Shown one piece after another: positions 45,380 to 58,194 of a stretch of 64,000 nt of DNA (positions are counted from its first letter, which is position 1; every line of letters begins with the position of its first letter). This stretch comes from Tenrec ecaudatus. Taxonomy: Eukaryota > Chordata > Mammalia > Afrosoricida > Tenrecidae. The stretch covers positions 122,501,586 through 122,565,585 of the forward strand of contig NC_134537.1 of NCBI RefSeq assembly GCF_050624435.1. Reading direction: 5' to 3'. A program made the translations under genes and the position numbers. The notes below the pieces were generated by a model, which saw only the letters and a list, made by a program, of their open reading frames with translations, had not been told where the DNA came from and ran no database searches.

Positions 45380-47440
45380 CCAGGGGGAGAGCATTGGTTG
45401 TGTCTCCACAGAATTGGAACGTGCATACAGACCTCACCATGGCGCACCAAACCAGCAACTCAACGTAACATGTGGAGGAATGCATGAAAAGACTGGACTA
45501 CATGCCGGCCCCAACCAGAACCAGCCTGACCCCCACCCTGGAAGTGTGTGCCGCAGAGAAGGACACTAGACCTTCTGGTGGGGGAAAAAACCAACCTACC
45601 ATACATACCCAGAGGGAAGCAAACCAAGAAGGAGAAAGAGAAAGGGGCAGTTGGCCTAGAATCCATAGAAGCTCACCAAGCCCAGAGGACGAGGTCCCTG
45701 CATGGAGCTGCTAAGGTTCAGAGAGGACTGTGGGACTACCAACAGCTCAAGACATGCTGTCCCCTAACTAGAGCACACGGAGACAGGGGACAATAATGGG
45801 GACACACGGTGGGGAGATGGTGTGGATTGAATCCCCCGCAGCGGGACTCATCAGGAAGGGAACATAACAGATCAGCACTTGGAGTGAAGCCGATTCACAG
45901 AGCCTCTGAGGAGCTCCAAGGATGGACTTTGGCAAGGAGGAGAGTACCAGGGACTCCCCCAGAACCAAGGGGGAGGGACTCAAGGGGGCCAGCGGACAGA
46001 CCTAGATTTATGTAGAGTTTTTTCCCCTCTTCTTTTCATTTTCAACCTTTGTGTTCTTATTGTTTGGACTAAGACTTTGCTGGTTTGGCTACTTACATGG
46101 GACAGACATGGGAGGCAGGCACAGGGAGAAAGCAATGGGGCAATGGCCCCGGGAGAGCCTTGGGGGAAGAAGGAGGTGGGGAGAAGGGTGTGGTGAGCAG
46201 ATGGGCTATGGACAGGGGAACAATCAGGGAAAATGAAACCAACATCTAGGAGGGTGTAGAGATCCTGTGGGTATTAGGGCCACATCAATCTAGCTGGGAG
46301 GAAGTACTAAGAGGCAGAAGAAGGAGGAACATGATGGTGGGGCAGGAGGAGGCAAAAGGAGACAGAGGAAAGCTCTAGGAAGCAAACCTATAGATAAAGC
46401 TATTAACAGAGGTGTGTACTTATGTAAATATATTAATCCATAAAAATAGAGGTATTGGCCCATGTACATGTAATTATAAGGCTATACACTGAGGTTGCAG
46501 ATGGGCCTTGGGCCTCAGCTTATACTCTCCCTCAATACAAGGACATTTTGTTCTAACAAAATGGCATTTTGTGATGCAAAGACAAAATGGATGCATACGC
46601 AGATATGGTGAAGACAGCGGATGGTGCCCGGCTATTAAAAGATATAGCATCAGAGCTCTTAAAGGCTTGAAGTTAAACAAGCAGCCATCCAACAGTGAAG
46701 CAACAAGTCCACATGGAAGAAGCACACCAGCTGGTGTGATCATGAGGTGTCATAGGGACTAGGCAATGGACATCAGAAGATTCATAACAAACAAAAATGC
46801 GTTAGTGAGAATGAGGGGAGTTAGAGTGGAGATCCAAAGCCCATATGCGAAAAATGGAACACTCCCCCCACAGAGGGGTAGCAGGGAAGGGATGAGTCAA
46901 TCAGGGTGCAGTAGAGTATCGAGGGATCACGCAATATACCCCTGCTCCCTTGGGACCTCCTCACCCCCCACTATCATGACCCCAGTGCTGTTCCCACTCT
47001 GGATTGGACAGGAGCATGTACACAGGTATAGGCAAGAGATAAAGCTCAGGACACATGGAACCCAGGAAGAGGAATGGGAATAGCAATGCCAAAAGGGTAG
47101 GGGGAAGATGGGAAGGAAAGGGGTACTGATTACAATGAATGGCACATAACCACACGCCCCCATCCAGGGGAAGGACCACAGAAACCAGAGGGGAAGGGAG
47201 ACAGTGGTCAGTGTGAGATATGAAAATAATAACAATCTATAATCTATCAAGGGGCTACGAGGGTGGGGAGGGGAAGGTGGGGGGAAAAAAGAGGAGCTGA
47301 TCCTAAGGGTCCATAGAAAGTAAATGCCTAGAGCAGAACAATGGCAATATATGTATGAATACATCTGATACAACTGATGTATGGATTGTGACAAGAGCTG
47401 TGAGAGCCACCAATAAAATGATCTGAAAAAAAAAAAAGAT
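45380..47440 (+). mobile_element. Poly(A)-tailed element, longest copy (copy 4, about 2 kb)
   Basis: The block ends aataaaatgatctg plus 12 A at about 47,438, so it was copied from polyadenylated RNA. AAGATTTA...TCAAAAG occurs at both edges (about 45,349 and 47,436), a possible degenerate target duplication. Its right half is shared with copies 1, 2, 3, 5 and 6; the left half (45,380-46,400) is seen only here in this window. No frame longer than about 160 codons, no reverse transcriptase, no tRNA head and no LTR layout is seen. A non-autonomous element mobilised by L1 is the best reading. It sits at the edge of an L1 ORF2 remnant. Confidence 0.65.
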
Positions 47441-47879
47441 TTAGCACCTCATCAAAAGCCCACAGCCAGATAGATTCACCAGATAACCATACCAAGTATT
47501 CAGAGAAAGTTGATACAAATTCTACACAAATTATTCCAGAATATAGAAAAGGACAGCAAACGCTCAATCTCATTGTATGAAGTAAGTGTAGCCCTAATAC
47601 CTAAACCAGGCAAAGACACTACCCAAATACAAAACTACAAACCAATATCCCTTAAAAAGTTGATGTAAAAATTCTCAACAAAATACTGGCTAATGCAATC
47701 TAATTATATGGATGCACACACACATTACGATAAAATGGGATTCGTGTCAGGCATACAAGGATGGTTAAATATCAGAAAAATAGTCAATGTAATCTGTTAA
47801 GTAAACAAAACAAAATAGAAGAATCACATGATCATATCAATTGTTGTAGAAAAAGAATTGATAATATCCAACTCTCATT
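47441..47879 (+). mobile_element. L1 ORF2 fragment, first part
   Basis: The frame encodes words such as VALIPKPGKDTT, NYKPISL and GFVSGIQGWLNI, the reverse transcriptase palm of L1 ORF2, with stops and one shift. The same L1 resumes at 49,206. Confidence 0.8.
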
Positions 47880-47885
47880 CTTCTT

Positions 47886-49190
47886 TTTTTTAAAACACTT
47901 TATTGGTGACTCATATCTCTTATCACAATCCATCCATTGTGTCAAACACATTTATTCATATGTTGCCATCATGATTTTCAAAACATTTTCTTTCTACTTG
48001 AACCCTTGGTATCAGTTCTTCCCTCCCTCACCTCCCTCATGAATCCTTGATAATTTATAAATTTTTTTCATGTCTTACAACAACCGTTATCTCCCTTTAC
48101 CCACTTTTCTGTTGTCCGTCCCCCTGGGAGGGGGTTATATGGTGATCATTGTGATCAGTTCACCCTTCCTGTCCCCACCTTCCCCCAATCTTCCGGGTAT
48201 TGCTACTCTAATTATTGGTCATGAGGGTTTATCTGTCCTGGATTCCCTTTGTTTCCAGCTCTTCTCTGTACCCATGTACATGCTCTAGTCTAGCTAGATT
48301 TGTCAGGTAGAATTGGGGTCATGAGAGTGGGGCAGGGGTGGGTGGGTGGGGGAAGCATTAAAGAACTAGAGAAAAGTTGTATGCTTTGTCGGCGCTATAC
48401 TGCACCCTGACTGGCTCATCTCTTCCTTGTGAACCTTCTGTGAAGGGATGTCCAATTGTCTACAGATGGGCTTTGGGTCTCCACTATGTCTTCCCCATCA
48501 TTCACATCGATATGATTTTTTGTTTTAGGTCTTTGATGCCTGTTACCTGATCCCATGGACACATCATGATCACACAGGCTGCTGTGCTTCTTCCATGTGG
48601 GCTTTGCTGCTTCTCAGCTAGATGGCCGCTTATATTTATCTTCAAGCCTTTAAAGCCCCAGATGCTATGTCTTTTGATAGTCAGGAACCATCAGCTTTCT
48701 TTGCCACATTTGCTTATGTACCCATTTGTCTTCAGCGATCATGTTGGGAAGGTGAGCATCACAGAATGCTGGGTTATTAGAACAAAGTGCTCTTGCATTG
48801 AGGGAGTACAAGATTAGAGGCCCAATGTCTGTCTGCCACCTTAATACTTAACATATATATACATAGATCAATTTCTCTATCATTATATATACCTCTATCA
48901 TTATATATATCTATAAAACAACATGTATATGTGTATATATACATATATGTAAATAAATACATATTTACATATGTACATGCCTGTATTTAGACCTCTATAA
49001 ATGTCCTTTACCTCCTAGTTTTTTCCTCTATTTCCTTTTACTTTCCTCTTGTCCCACTCTCATGTTTGGCCTTCATTCAGCTTTCATTCATTCCTGTCAG
49101 CTACATTGCACTTGATCAAGTTCCTCTAGGCATCCTACACCCTCCTCACCATCGATTTTAGATCACTTGTTGTTCCTTTTCCCTGTGTTT
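47886..49190 (-). mobile_element. Poly(A)-tailed element inserted in L1 (copy 5)
   Basis: It opens with a T run (the poly(A) tail on the minus strand) and aaaacactttattggtgac, and runs about 1.3 kb to ccctgtgttt. It is flanked by ccaactctcattctt (about 47,870) and ccaacactcattctt (about 49,191), 14 of 15 identical: a target-site duplication of L1-endonuclease type. It includes an AT-rich variable part at 48,850-48,965. Confidence 0.8.
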
Positions 49191-49205
49191 CCAACACTCA
49201 TTCTT

Positions 49206-49781
49206 GAATTAAAAAACAAACAGCAAAATAGGAATAAAAGAGAGATTTCTCAGCACAATAAGTGTCATATATACAAAATCAATGGTCAATATCCCAGTCA
49301 ATGAGGAAAAATTGAAGCATTCCCTTTGCAAACTGGAAAAGGATGCACCTTATCACTCCTATTATTCAACATATTTTGGGAAGTTCTAGCCAGCACTATC
49401 AGACACAAAAATGGGAATCAAAGGAATTCAGATTGACAAAAAAGTGAAACTCACTATATGCAGATGATATGGTTTTAGACATAGAAAGTGCCAAAAGCTC
49501 AACAAAATATTGTTGGAAATAATAGAAAGATCTGGCATCAAGCAAGATTCAAGAATAACATGCAAATTTAATCATATTCCTGTCTATTAAAGAAGACAGC
49601 CACGAAAAAGAATTCAAGAAAATAATACAGTTTACAATAGCCATACAGAAAATGAAATACTTGGGAATAAACCTAACCAGACATACAGAAGATTTGCACA
49701 AAGAAAACTACAGAACCCTAATACAAGAAACTAAAAGAGAGCTACATAAATAGACACACACCACATTCACGGATAAAATCT
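49206..49781 (+). mobile_element. L1 ORF2 fragment, second part
   Basis: It continues the L1 reverse transcriptase after the inserted element: LYADDMVL at about 49,453-49,476 is the catalytic YADD box. Frames are interrupted. A SINE splits it at 49,782. Confidence 0.8.
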
Positions 49782-49966
49782 CAAAACCAAACTCACTCAC
49801 AGCCATTGAGTCAATGACTCGCAGTGATTCCATGTAGGTTTCCAAGACTGTAACTGTTTAAGGGAGTAGAAAGCCCACTTGTTCTCTCTCGCCGCTGGTG
49901 GTTTTGAACAGCTAACCACGCAGATTGCAGCCCTATGTGTAACCACTATACCACTAGCGCAACTCC
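49782..49966 (-). repeat. AfroSINE inserted in L1
   Basis: It begins aaaaccaaactcactcacagc, then tttccaagactgtaactg and gctggtggttttgaacagc, and ends aaccactataccactagcgc. L1 sequence continues on both sides. Confidence 0.8.
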
Positions 49967-51465
49967 ATTTTCATGAACAGGAAGGCTTAATGTGTGAAAA
50001 TGTTGATACCACCCAAAACCATCTATAAGAGCAACTCTATTCCAATCCAGATCCAACTTGGTGTTTTTAAAGAAAAACCAATTACTAACTTCATATGGAA
50101 AGAGAAGAGATCCAGGATAAGGAAATGATTTCTTAAGAGGAAGAAAAAAGTAGGAGGCCTCTCACTTCCCAACCTTAAAACCTATTTTTAGCCACAATAT
50201 TTAAAACAGAGATAGATTCATAGACCAATGCAACAGAAGTCAGAACACAGATAAATTTGATCACCTACAAACAACTGTTCTTCAAAAGGTTAGATGAGAT
50301 AGATATACCCTCTTTAACAATTAATGCTGGTGTCAATGGATTTCTAATTGTAGAAGGATGAAACGGGACCCACACTCATCTCATGACCAGAAGCAAACTT
50401 GTGATGGATTGAAGTCCTAAATGTAAATCTCAGAACTCTACAGATCATCAAAGAGACAATAAGAACAAATTTAAGGGTCCCAATGCAGGGCACAGACACA
50501 CTATCAAATATAATGAAGGAAACATGCATGGTAGATGACTGGAAACTTCTAAAAATAAGATGCTTATGTTCATCAAATGATTTCATCAGAAGAGCAAAAA
50601 AAGAGAACACTTGGAGTGGGGACAATTTCTTGACAATGACATAACAGAAAGGGATTAAGCTTTAAATCTATAGAAAACTGTAACACCTCATCATAAAAAG
50701 GATAAAAACCCAATGAAAAAGTAGCCAAAGGACATCAACAGACTGTTCACCAAAAATGACATCCAAATGTCCAACAAACATAAAAAGAAATGCCACCATC
50801 ATTAGCCATCTGGAGAAGAAAATCAAAGCAGCGATGAGATAGCACCTTACACTAACAATCACATTCAAGTTTAAAAAACAAGACCAGAATAACAGATGTT
50901 GGCGAGAGTGTGGGGAGATTGGAACCCTCATACACTGCTGGTGGGTCTGTAAAAATGTGCAAGCACTGTGGAAAGAGGTTGTGCTAACTCAAACAACTGG
51001 AAGTAGAAATCGCATACGACACAGCAATACCTTTGCTGGGTATCTACCCTCAGTAAGTGGGTCACACGCCCAAAGACAGACACACCCCCATGTTAATCAC
51101 AGCCCCGTTCCAGGAAGGAGTGGGCAACCCAAGTTCCTGTCAGTAGAAAATGGGTAAAGAAATGTTCATACGTAAACACGATTTAGTACTCTGTAATGCC
51201 CAAACGCAATCACAAAACCAAGAAGTACTTCCTGGCATGGCTGGCCCTGGAGAACCTTATACTGAATGAAATTAATCACAAAAGGACAAATATTATATGA
51301 GATCACTGCTATATAGGGTGGGGGAAGATAAAGACCTCACATCAAAGGGAACAGATGTAGGGGTTTGCCATGGTGGCAGGGGAGACAGAGAAGGCAAGAT
51401 AAAGCAATGGGCGGGGTACGACTGTAGATGTTACTTAGGTGAAACGGAAGATAGCAGTTCCCAAG
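49967..51465 (+). mobile_element. L1 ORF2 C-terminal part and 3' UTR
   Basis: This has L1 ORF2 C-terminal words (for instance around ggaaccctcatacactgctg, the well-known 3' region of ORF2) and then a 3' UTR with aaaggacaaatattatatgag. It is decayed, with no intact frame. It ends where the next SINE begins. Confidence 0.8.
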
Positions 51466-51467
51466 AA

Positions 51468-51672
51468 CAGGGGCCCTATTGGAGAAATGGTTACCCCTGG
51501 GGCTGCGATCCACAAGGTCAGCAGTTCGAAATCAACTCTTCCTTGGGAGAAAGATAGGACTTTCGACTCCTGTTGAGGAGTTTCAGTCTGAAAATCACAG
51601 CTGCAGTTCTACCCTGTCCTACCTGCCTCATCGGCTCATAAGAGTTGGCATTGACTTGATGGTGGTGTGTTT
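51468..51672 (+). repeat. AfroSINE, plus orientation
   Basis: The words aggggccctattggagaaatg, caaggtcagcagttcgaaat, gcagttctaccctgtcctac and ttggcattgacttgatgg make a diverged full-length copy. Confidence 0.7.
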
Positions 51673-52839
51673 TGAGTTCGAGTCCACAGGAGAAGGGGGC
51701 AGGAACCCCACACAGCATTACCGTGTGTGAGAACAGCTTTGGTGGCCGTGGTGTGTTGGCCGTGCACAGTCTGAACTTCTCACCTCCACCCTCCGACCCC
51801 TTCTCTGTATCCACTAGTGACGTTCACACAGGGCGCTGCAGTGGTGGGTGTTCCAGCCAGGAATTCCTAACTCAGAGTGGCCCTCGAAGACGGAGAACAG
51901 CTAGCTTCCTTTCCGGCTTCTAAGTTGTAGCCCCAACAGGTACAGGTCACCAGGTCTCTACTTCATCACAGCCACTCATGACTTGGACCGACTGGCTGTG
52001 CAGTTACAAGTGGAACATTGACCATTGTGCCGCCAAAGCTTCTGATAGGGCGCTGACCTGTCTGTCTGTTGATCCTATGGGGAACAGAGCTTCAAAACAT
52101 GATTTCCTAGGCTTCCTGGGTCAGCTTCACATTTTCTACAACTCTCTCTGTGCCGAGGAACACAACGTTTAGTCAATTCCCTTACACACACAGTAATACA
52201 TTGTGTCTAGTTCTCTCTCGAGTCACATTCCCACTCGAGAGAATTTGGAGTTCTTGTCTGGGACTAGCTTTTACCCCTTTGCTCTTATTCCTTTTTGCTC
52301 TCTGCATTTGATCTCCCACACAGCCTTGCTCTTCTTTTATTCTAAATAAGCACCCGTTCAGTAAATGAATGAATTGATACGTGAATGGCTGCCTTCCTTG
52401 ACCTCATCCTCCTCTCTTTCACTCTCTCTTTCCTGTTCTCTCTCCTCCTCTTCTCTTTACCTGTTTTTATCACTTGATTGTCCTCCGCTGTTAATTGAGT
52501 TGAAGTCTTTGTTCAAATTCCTCCCTTTCATTCATTCATGCAATCTTATCTGTGGCTCTCCAATTGCTTCTTTGCTGTTATCCTTGCTTGTTATTTTAAT
52601 TTTGTATTCTGTTTTCGACATTTATCTCTTGATATATATATATATATATATATATGCATTATAAATCTGCTGAACGAAAATAGATTGAAGATATTTATTG
52701 AAGTGCCAGATTTAGATTCACCTCAACTTGAAAAGGAAATTTGAATCTCCTTTTCAAAAGTGCAAAAATAAAACTGAAGTGGTAACACTAAGATTAGGGA
52801 ACACTAGGTAAATATTCCTCAGGGACATGCAGGGGAAGT
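51673..52839. other. No gene recognised; (TA)n tract
   Basis: A TA dinucleotide repeat lies at 52,631-52,655. A possible degenerate SINE head occurs near 52,010-52,040. Nothing else is recognised. Confidence 0.4.
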
Positions 52840-52985
52840 TGTCGGGAATGGAGAGCTAGCAATAACGAGTGTGAGAAAACAATATTCTGAAACTGATGTG
52901 GTGATGATTGTACAGCTCTTCTTAGTATGATAGAATGATTAAATTATATGATATGTGAATTATATGTCATCATTTCTCTATGAAA
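52840..52985 (+). mobile_element. Old LINE 3'-end fragment
   Basis: The words ctgaaactgatgtggtgatga and ttgtacagctctt parallel 58,195-58,310 and resemble the L1 3' region with 'gtggtgatggttgcacaactc'. Short and diverged. Confidence 0.4.
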
Positions 52986-53639
52986 ATGAACTTCAAGTCA
53001 ACACTGATATCAGGCCATCATTCAGCTCCACCCAGAATTTAGCAATTGGTCACTGATTCTCTGCAAGCAGAGAGCAAGTTTCCTACCATTCTCCTCACTC
53101 TTATCAAATGCCCACGGCAAAGTTTTTCCTGACATGGCCAGACCCATTCACAGGAAATTTTACTCTTTCTATTTGAAATAAGTTTTACAATAAAATTACA
53201 TTAAGTCAATAATAGAAATTGGTTGATGTGTATTAAACATGCCACTTGCAAACAGGGCAGCAATTTTGTCTAGAGATTCAAAATGTTCGGAAGAAGACAG
53301 AGCCTCCACAGGTTCTCAGCCCCATCTTATTGACACCGCCGTGGAAGTGGGCAGGGGCCAGCGTAGCAGTGTGGGTGCGCTTTTATTTTATCCTAAGACA
53401 CATTGCTCAGGCCAACTCTGCAGGTTCTCCTTCCCCAAAGGGACTGAATTCTTCAAAAGAGGACAGTGCACAAGCAGATTGACCTTTTCCGTTAACAAGA
53501 TTATTATTATTCAACTGATAGGTGACGTTAGAAATCCGCCTCATTTGGCAGTGAGTTTAAATGAGTGAAAAAATAAGTTTCTCAAGGTTCAAAAGAAGTT
53601 CTTCAGGGCAGTGGCCCGGGTGGTGGTGTGTAGCGCACT

Positions 53640-53818
53640 CTGTTCAACTGAATCACTGTCTGGTCCTGTTCCAGCCTCACCACTGTGGCTGTGATTTAGC
53701 CCAGCATTGCAATCCCTCAATCAACTCACCTCATGAAGGGTCTTCCCCTGTTTTTGACGCTCTTCCGCATTGCCAAGCACGAAGTCCTTTCCAGAAGCTC
53801 ATTAATCCTTCAGGATAA
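53640..53818 (-). mobile_element. RTE LINE 3' fragment, minus orientation
   Basis: The words cactgtctggtcctgttcc, gaagggtcttcccctgttt and gccaagcacgaagtcctttcc parallel the region at 58,435-58,740 of the larger RTE copies. Confidence 0.6.
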
Positions 53819-53824
53819 TGAACT

Positions 53825-54390
53825 AGTCAGGCTCTCACTTTTGTTGTTTGGGAGACAGGATTCCAACATGACAAGACTTGAGAGCAGAAGACTGCCTTTG
53901 TCTTGGTGTTTACTCTTACAGCAGGGGGCTCACACCCTGTCCTTGTGTGATGGCCTACTTTCACTCAGCATAATGGTTTCCAGTTCTCTCAGGTCATGAA
54001 GTGATTTGTAGTTCCATTCTGTATTTTTAAGAGGCATAGTGTTCCATTGTGTATGTGCCCCATAGTTTCTTTATCTATTCATCTACTGGTGGGAATTTAG
54101 GTTATTTCCTGCTTCCTGCTATTGTGGACCGTGCTGTTATCAACATAGGGAAGCGTATGCCCGTTCATGTTCTTTCTCTTGCTTCATTGGGGTACATGGC
54201 CAACAGAGGTATTGCTGAGTCATATGGTGCTTCTATTCTTAGTTGTTTCACACAGAGCCATATCACGGTCCATAATGGCTGTCCATCCCACCCTCTCCAG
54301 CATTTGTTGCTCTCTCTTTTAAAACATGTTGCTATGTTGTGGGTTTCAGGTCATATCTCATCATGTTTGGATTTGAGATGGCTCATTCTT
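53825..54390 (-). mobile_element. L1 fragment, minus orientation
   Basis: The words tttcactcagcataatggttt, agttccattctgtatttt, ttctttatctattcatctac and ggtattgctgagtcatatgg are the reverse complement of the L1 ORF2 end and 3' UTR. No frame is open. Confidence 0.8.
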
Positions 54391-54547
54391 ATATGGAGGT
54401 GGGCTTTGTCTTTCAGCAGACTGTATCCCCAAGGAAACAAGGGATGATGACTTGGGTCACACCTTCTACTAAAGTGGAGACTTCATCCCATTCAGTCACA
54501 TAGTGGAGAAGAGCCTTCAACATGGGGTGATGGCCACAAGCATAGAG

Positions 54548-54602
54548 ACCAGAATTTAAAATAAATCTCATGAAGACACCAGAATTTAAAATAAATCTCA
54601 TA
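54548..54602. repeat. 30-bp tandem duplication
   Basis: accagaatttaaaataaatc... is repeated with a 30-bp period (54,548-54,577 and 54,578-54,602), the second copy partial and nearly identical. Confidence 0.8.
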
Positions 54603-55260
54603 AGTGATTATAACTAGAAGGGCCATATGAAAATGAAGGTGGATTCGTCTAATGCTTAATTGGAAGCTGGCTAAATACCCTTACAAACAGCTGTGTCCTA
54701 TCAGATCTAAACCATGATGCTGAACTCACCTGGCCTTGCCTGCAGTCAAGATTGATAAAAAGCTTTGCCTCCGCAAGGGACTGTGGGTTAAGGAGAAATT
54801 GAGGTTCCCGGTGTGTTTGTCTGTTGTTGCTGCCAGTTCCCTGCCTCAGTGCTTACGGCAATTACCAGAACTAAAGGTTCCTGTTGAGAAAGGGCTTAGT
54901 GATTTCTTACACTTCCCACAGGACTCTTCCATGAAGAGTCACTGATTTTATGTAACTGCAGGCGGGCAGAACAGTTCCCGTGTCTCACTCAGATGCATAA
55001 ACAACATGCTGCTTTTCAACTTAGCCAATAACAGGCGCCTCACCTTGCCAGGGTTGGGATAAAGCAGGACTGGGAATCAAGAATCAGTTTCATCTCATCT
55101 AAGTTTAAAATCCTTCTTCAGTGAATGATTGGTTTCCTTGATTCTTGGTTTCCCTGATGATGTCTCTTTTTTCCTTCCTTCAGTTTCCCCCATACAAACA
55201 GGGAAGCTGTAGGAGCACAGTAGCTTTTTTTGGGGGGTGGTGGTGGTGATTTCATATTCC
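54603..55260. other. No recognised feature
   Basis: Unique-looking sequence; open frames are short and have no motif. Confidence 0.4.
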
Positions 55261-55261
55261 C

Positions 55262-56190
55262 ACTTTTTAAAATCACTTTATTAGTGATTTAGCTAATCAC
55301 TTTATTAGTGATTAGCTCATATAACTCTTATCACAGTCCATACATACATCAATTGTGTAAAGCGCATTTGTACTTTCATTGCCCTCATCATTCTCAAAAC
55401 ATTTGCTCTCCACTTAATCCCCTGGCATCAGCTCCTCATTTCCCTGCTCCCTCCCCACTACCCCCTCCATCATGAACCCTTGATAATTTATAAATTATTA
55501 TTTTTGTCATATCTTGCCCTGTCTAACATCTCCCTTCACCCACTTTTCTGTTGTCTGTCCCCCAGGGAGGAGGTTTTATGTAGTTCCTTGTAATCGGTTC
55601 CCCCCTCCAACCCATCCTCCCTCCACCCTCCCAGTATTGGCACTCACACCACTGGTCCTGAAGGGATCATCTGTCCTGGATTCCCCGTGTTTCCAGTTCC
55701 TATCTGTACCAGTGTACACCCTCTGCTCTAGCCAGATTTGTAAGGTAGAATTGGGATCATGATAGTGGGAGGAAGGGACGCATTTAGGAACTAGAGGAGA
55801 GTTGTATGTTTCATCGTTGCCACATTGCAGCCTGACTGGCTTGTCTCCTCCCCGAGACCCTTCTGTAAGGGGATGTTCAGTGACCTACAAATGGGTTTTG
55901 CGTCTCCACTCCGTACTCCCCCACTCATTCAACTCTGATTTTTTTGTCCTGATGATGTCTGATACCTGATCCCTTTGACACCTTGTGATCACACAGGCTA
56001 GTGTGCTTCTTCCATGGGGGCTTTGCTGCTTCTCAGCTAGATGGCCGCTTGTTTACATTCAAGCCTTTAAGACCCCAGACGCTATATCTTTTGATAGCTG
56101 GGCACCATCAGCTTTCTTTGCCACATTTGCTTATGCATCCATTTGTCTTCAGCAATCATATCAAGGAAGTGAGCACATCTTGACTATGTC
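55262..56190 (-). mobile_element. Poly(A)-tailed element, minus orientation (copy 6)
   Basis: It opens tttttaaaatcactttattag with a local 23-24-bp duplication (55,272-55,318) and then follows the other copies: atcacagtccatacatacat, cccacttttctgttgtctgt, ctagatggccgcttg, ttttgatagctgggcacc. It ends near the cattgag region and is truncated. Confidence 0.75.
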
Positions 56191-56194
56191 CAGC

Positions 56195-58190
56195 TAGGCA
56201 ATGTCTTCCTCTAGGTAACTTCTTCCTCAGTGTGGCAGAAATTTTGTGAGCTCAGATATCTGGGTTTCATTCTTAAAATGCTTAAGAGATTAATAAAATG
56301 ATTTCTCTTTTCTCTTCCTTTCGCTTCTTTTTCTCTTTTATCTTTTGCCCTCTCCCGCTCATTCTCTCTCCCCCCACATCTAGTCTTTATGCTTACTGTC
56401 TTACCTGCAGACAGTGGCAAAAATAAAATTTGATTTTCAAAACCTTGAAATGCAAGTGGGGGCTCACTTTTCCCTTGAAACATTGAAACCACTCATTTTA
56501 TGACCGGGATTTTCAAGCCAGTAAGGTTTACACACAATGGAAATCCATTTCAAACAAAATTATGCCCTTTAAGAACTATCCCTAATAAAAAGGGAGATGA
56601 AGGCAAGGGACTTGCTTTCCTCTATCCTGCCTCCCTCCCTGCTTATTCTTATGGTTCATATGTGAATGATGGGCTGGGAATTTTACCAAATTACATAGCT
56701 TCCTGAGGGCAGGTCATAGAGATGAATTCTCTTTGGAAAAAATGAACGAAAGCATAATGAAAGCTATCAAGTTACTAAAAGTCTAGAAAAATATTATTAA
56801 TTTGCTGCACATGTTTGCTTACTCATTTCTGCCTTGGCTTTGAAATCTGACAAACAATCACTTGCACGGGGATCTGTGCTCCTCTGTGGCACCAGAAGAT
56901 GGACTGTCCTCCACGGGGAGCCAGATGGGAGCAAAGCAGGCCTCGCTTTGTTCCCCAGTAGTAAGTATTCTGAGGTGAGTTGCCTGACCCTATCTCTGGC
57001 CCTCCCTCCTTGGGGTGTGTCTGGGAAACTGCGTCATTATGACTGACCCAGATTCATTCCTGTCAGGATGAAGGGAATGGGAGTCAAAGGGGGGCTATTA
57101 GGCTAAGTGGTATGTGATACTAACAGGATTAGGTAAGTGAACACATACTCAGAGCCCGAAATTCTTTTCCTACTCGAGAACAGTTCTCTAGTTCTCATAA
57201 AATCACATCCTCTCATTAATTGTTCATCCCCCCCCTCCTGGTTATTATCAATTACTGTGACTTCCCTCCTAGGCTTCCAGCCTCCTCTCAACTGTAGAAA
57301 GAGAAGGAAAAGGCTGCACCAGATGACCACGGAGGCTTTCCCCCCTGCCTTTTGCCAGTGTCTCCGTTTGGAAAGCTGGCTGGCACAGGTTCCAGGAACG
57401 TGTGTACATCCCTGAAGGAGACACGCTGCATCGTTCGTCCCTGCAGGCTGAGCAGACACTTCCAAACATGGCTGTGGCTCATGGCTCACACTTGTAGGGG
57501 AGCGACCTGCTTGTGACACACATGTTTATTCCTGTGGGACCCTCTTAGCTATTTCCTTTTAGCAAGATGATTTTGGGGGTGGAAGAACACATGCCTTCTC
57601 ATAATTTTATGATTAAAACTGTTGATTTTTGAGACAGTTAAAGGGTGCCCAAAGGCCCCAGGTGGGACAGTGATTAACTGCTTGGCCGCAGTTGTTCTCA
57701 GACAGGGAGAACATAATCGACAAAGTCAATTAGGTTACAAACATAATCGACAAAGCCATTAGGTTACAAAGTAACATCTTATCATTTGATATCCCCTTTT
57801 ACCCATTTTAAAGTTGTTTCAGTTATAAAAATGAGAAGTGACGGGGAAATACACGTGGATGAAGCCTCTGGTGAATCCCCTCCGACCACAGACCAGACTG
57901 AAAAGCCTTGCTGTCCTGCAGAGTGTACTGGACGGTGAGTTATTGCTGATGCAATAGGTGGAAATTTACTATGTGTCATTTGATTGAACTGTTTGACTTC
58001 CCCTCGATCCATTTTAAATGGGATCTGGTTTCCATATGTCCAACTTTCTTTTCTATTGAAGTTTTTATCGGTTTTATTATGATTTGGTTTTTACAGACTA
58101 TTTTTCTGTATATGAAATCCAGGAGAGGTGGATCTGTAGAAACAACGACTGGATTGACTGGACTGATGGTTTCCTGGGGGTGTGACTGGG
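56195..58190. other. No gene recognised; short tandem duplication
   Basis: A 29-30-bp direct duplication, acataatcgacaaagtcaat and so on, lies at 57,711-57,769. Open frames on both strands around 57,100-57,520 have no motif and overlap each other. Confidence 0.4.
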
Positions 58191-58194
58191 GAGG

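Noticed and set aside
45460..46015. Several 60-80-codon frames in the left half of the poly(A)-tailed element
   Set aside because: They overlap in different frames and on both strands, none is long or has a recognisable domain, so the element is treated as non-coding.
46927..47394. 155-codon open frame on the minus strand
   Set aside because: It lies antisense inside the poly(A)-tailed element and is not preserved in the other copies.
57103..57519. Overlapping open frames of up to 138 codons on both strands
   Set aside because: Several frames are open at once, which reflects base composition; no motif or homology was recognised.
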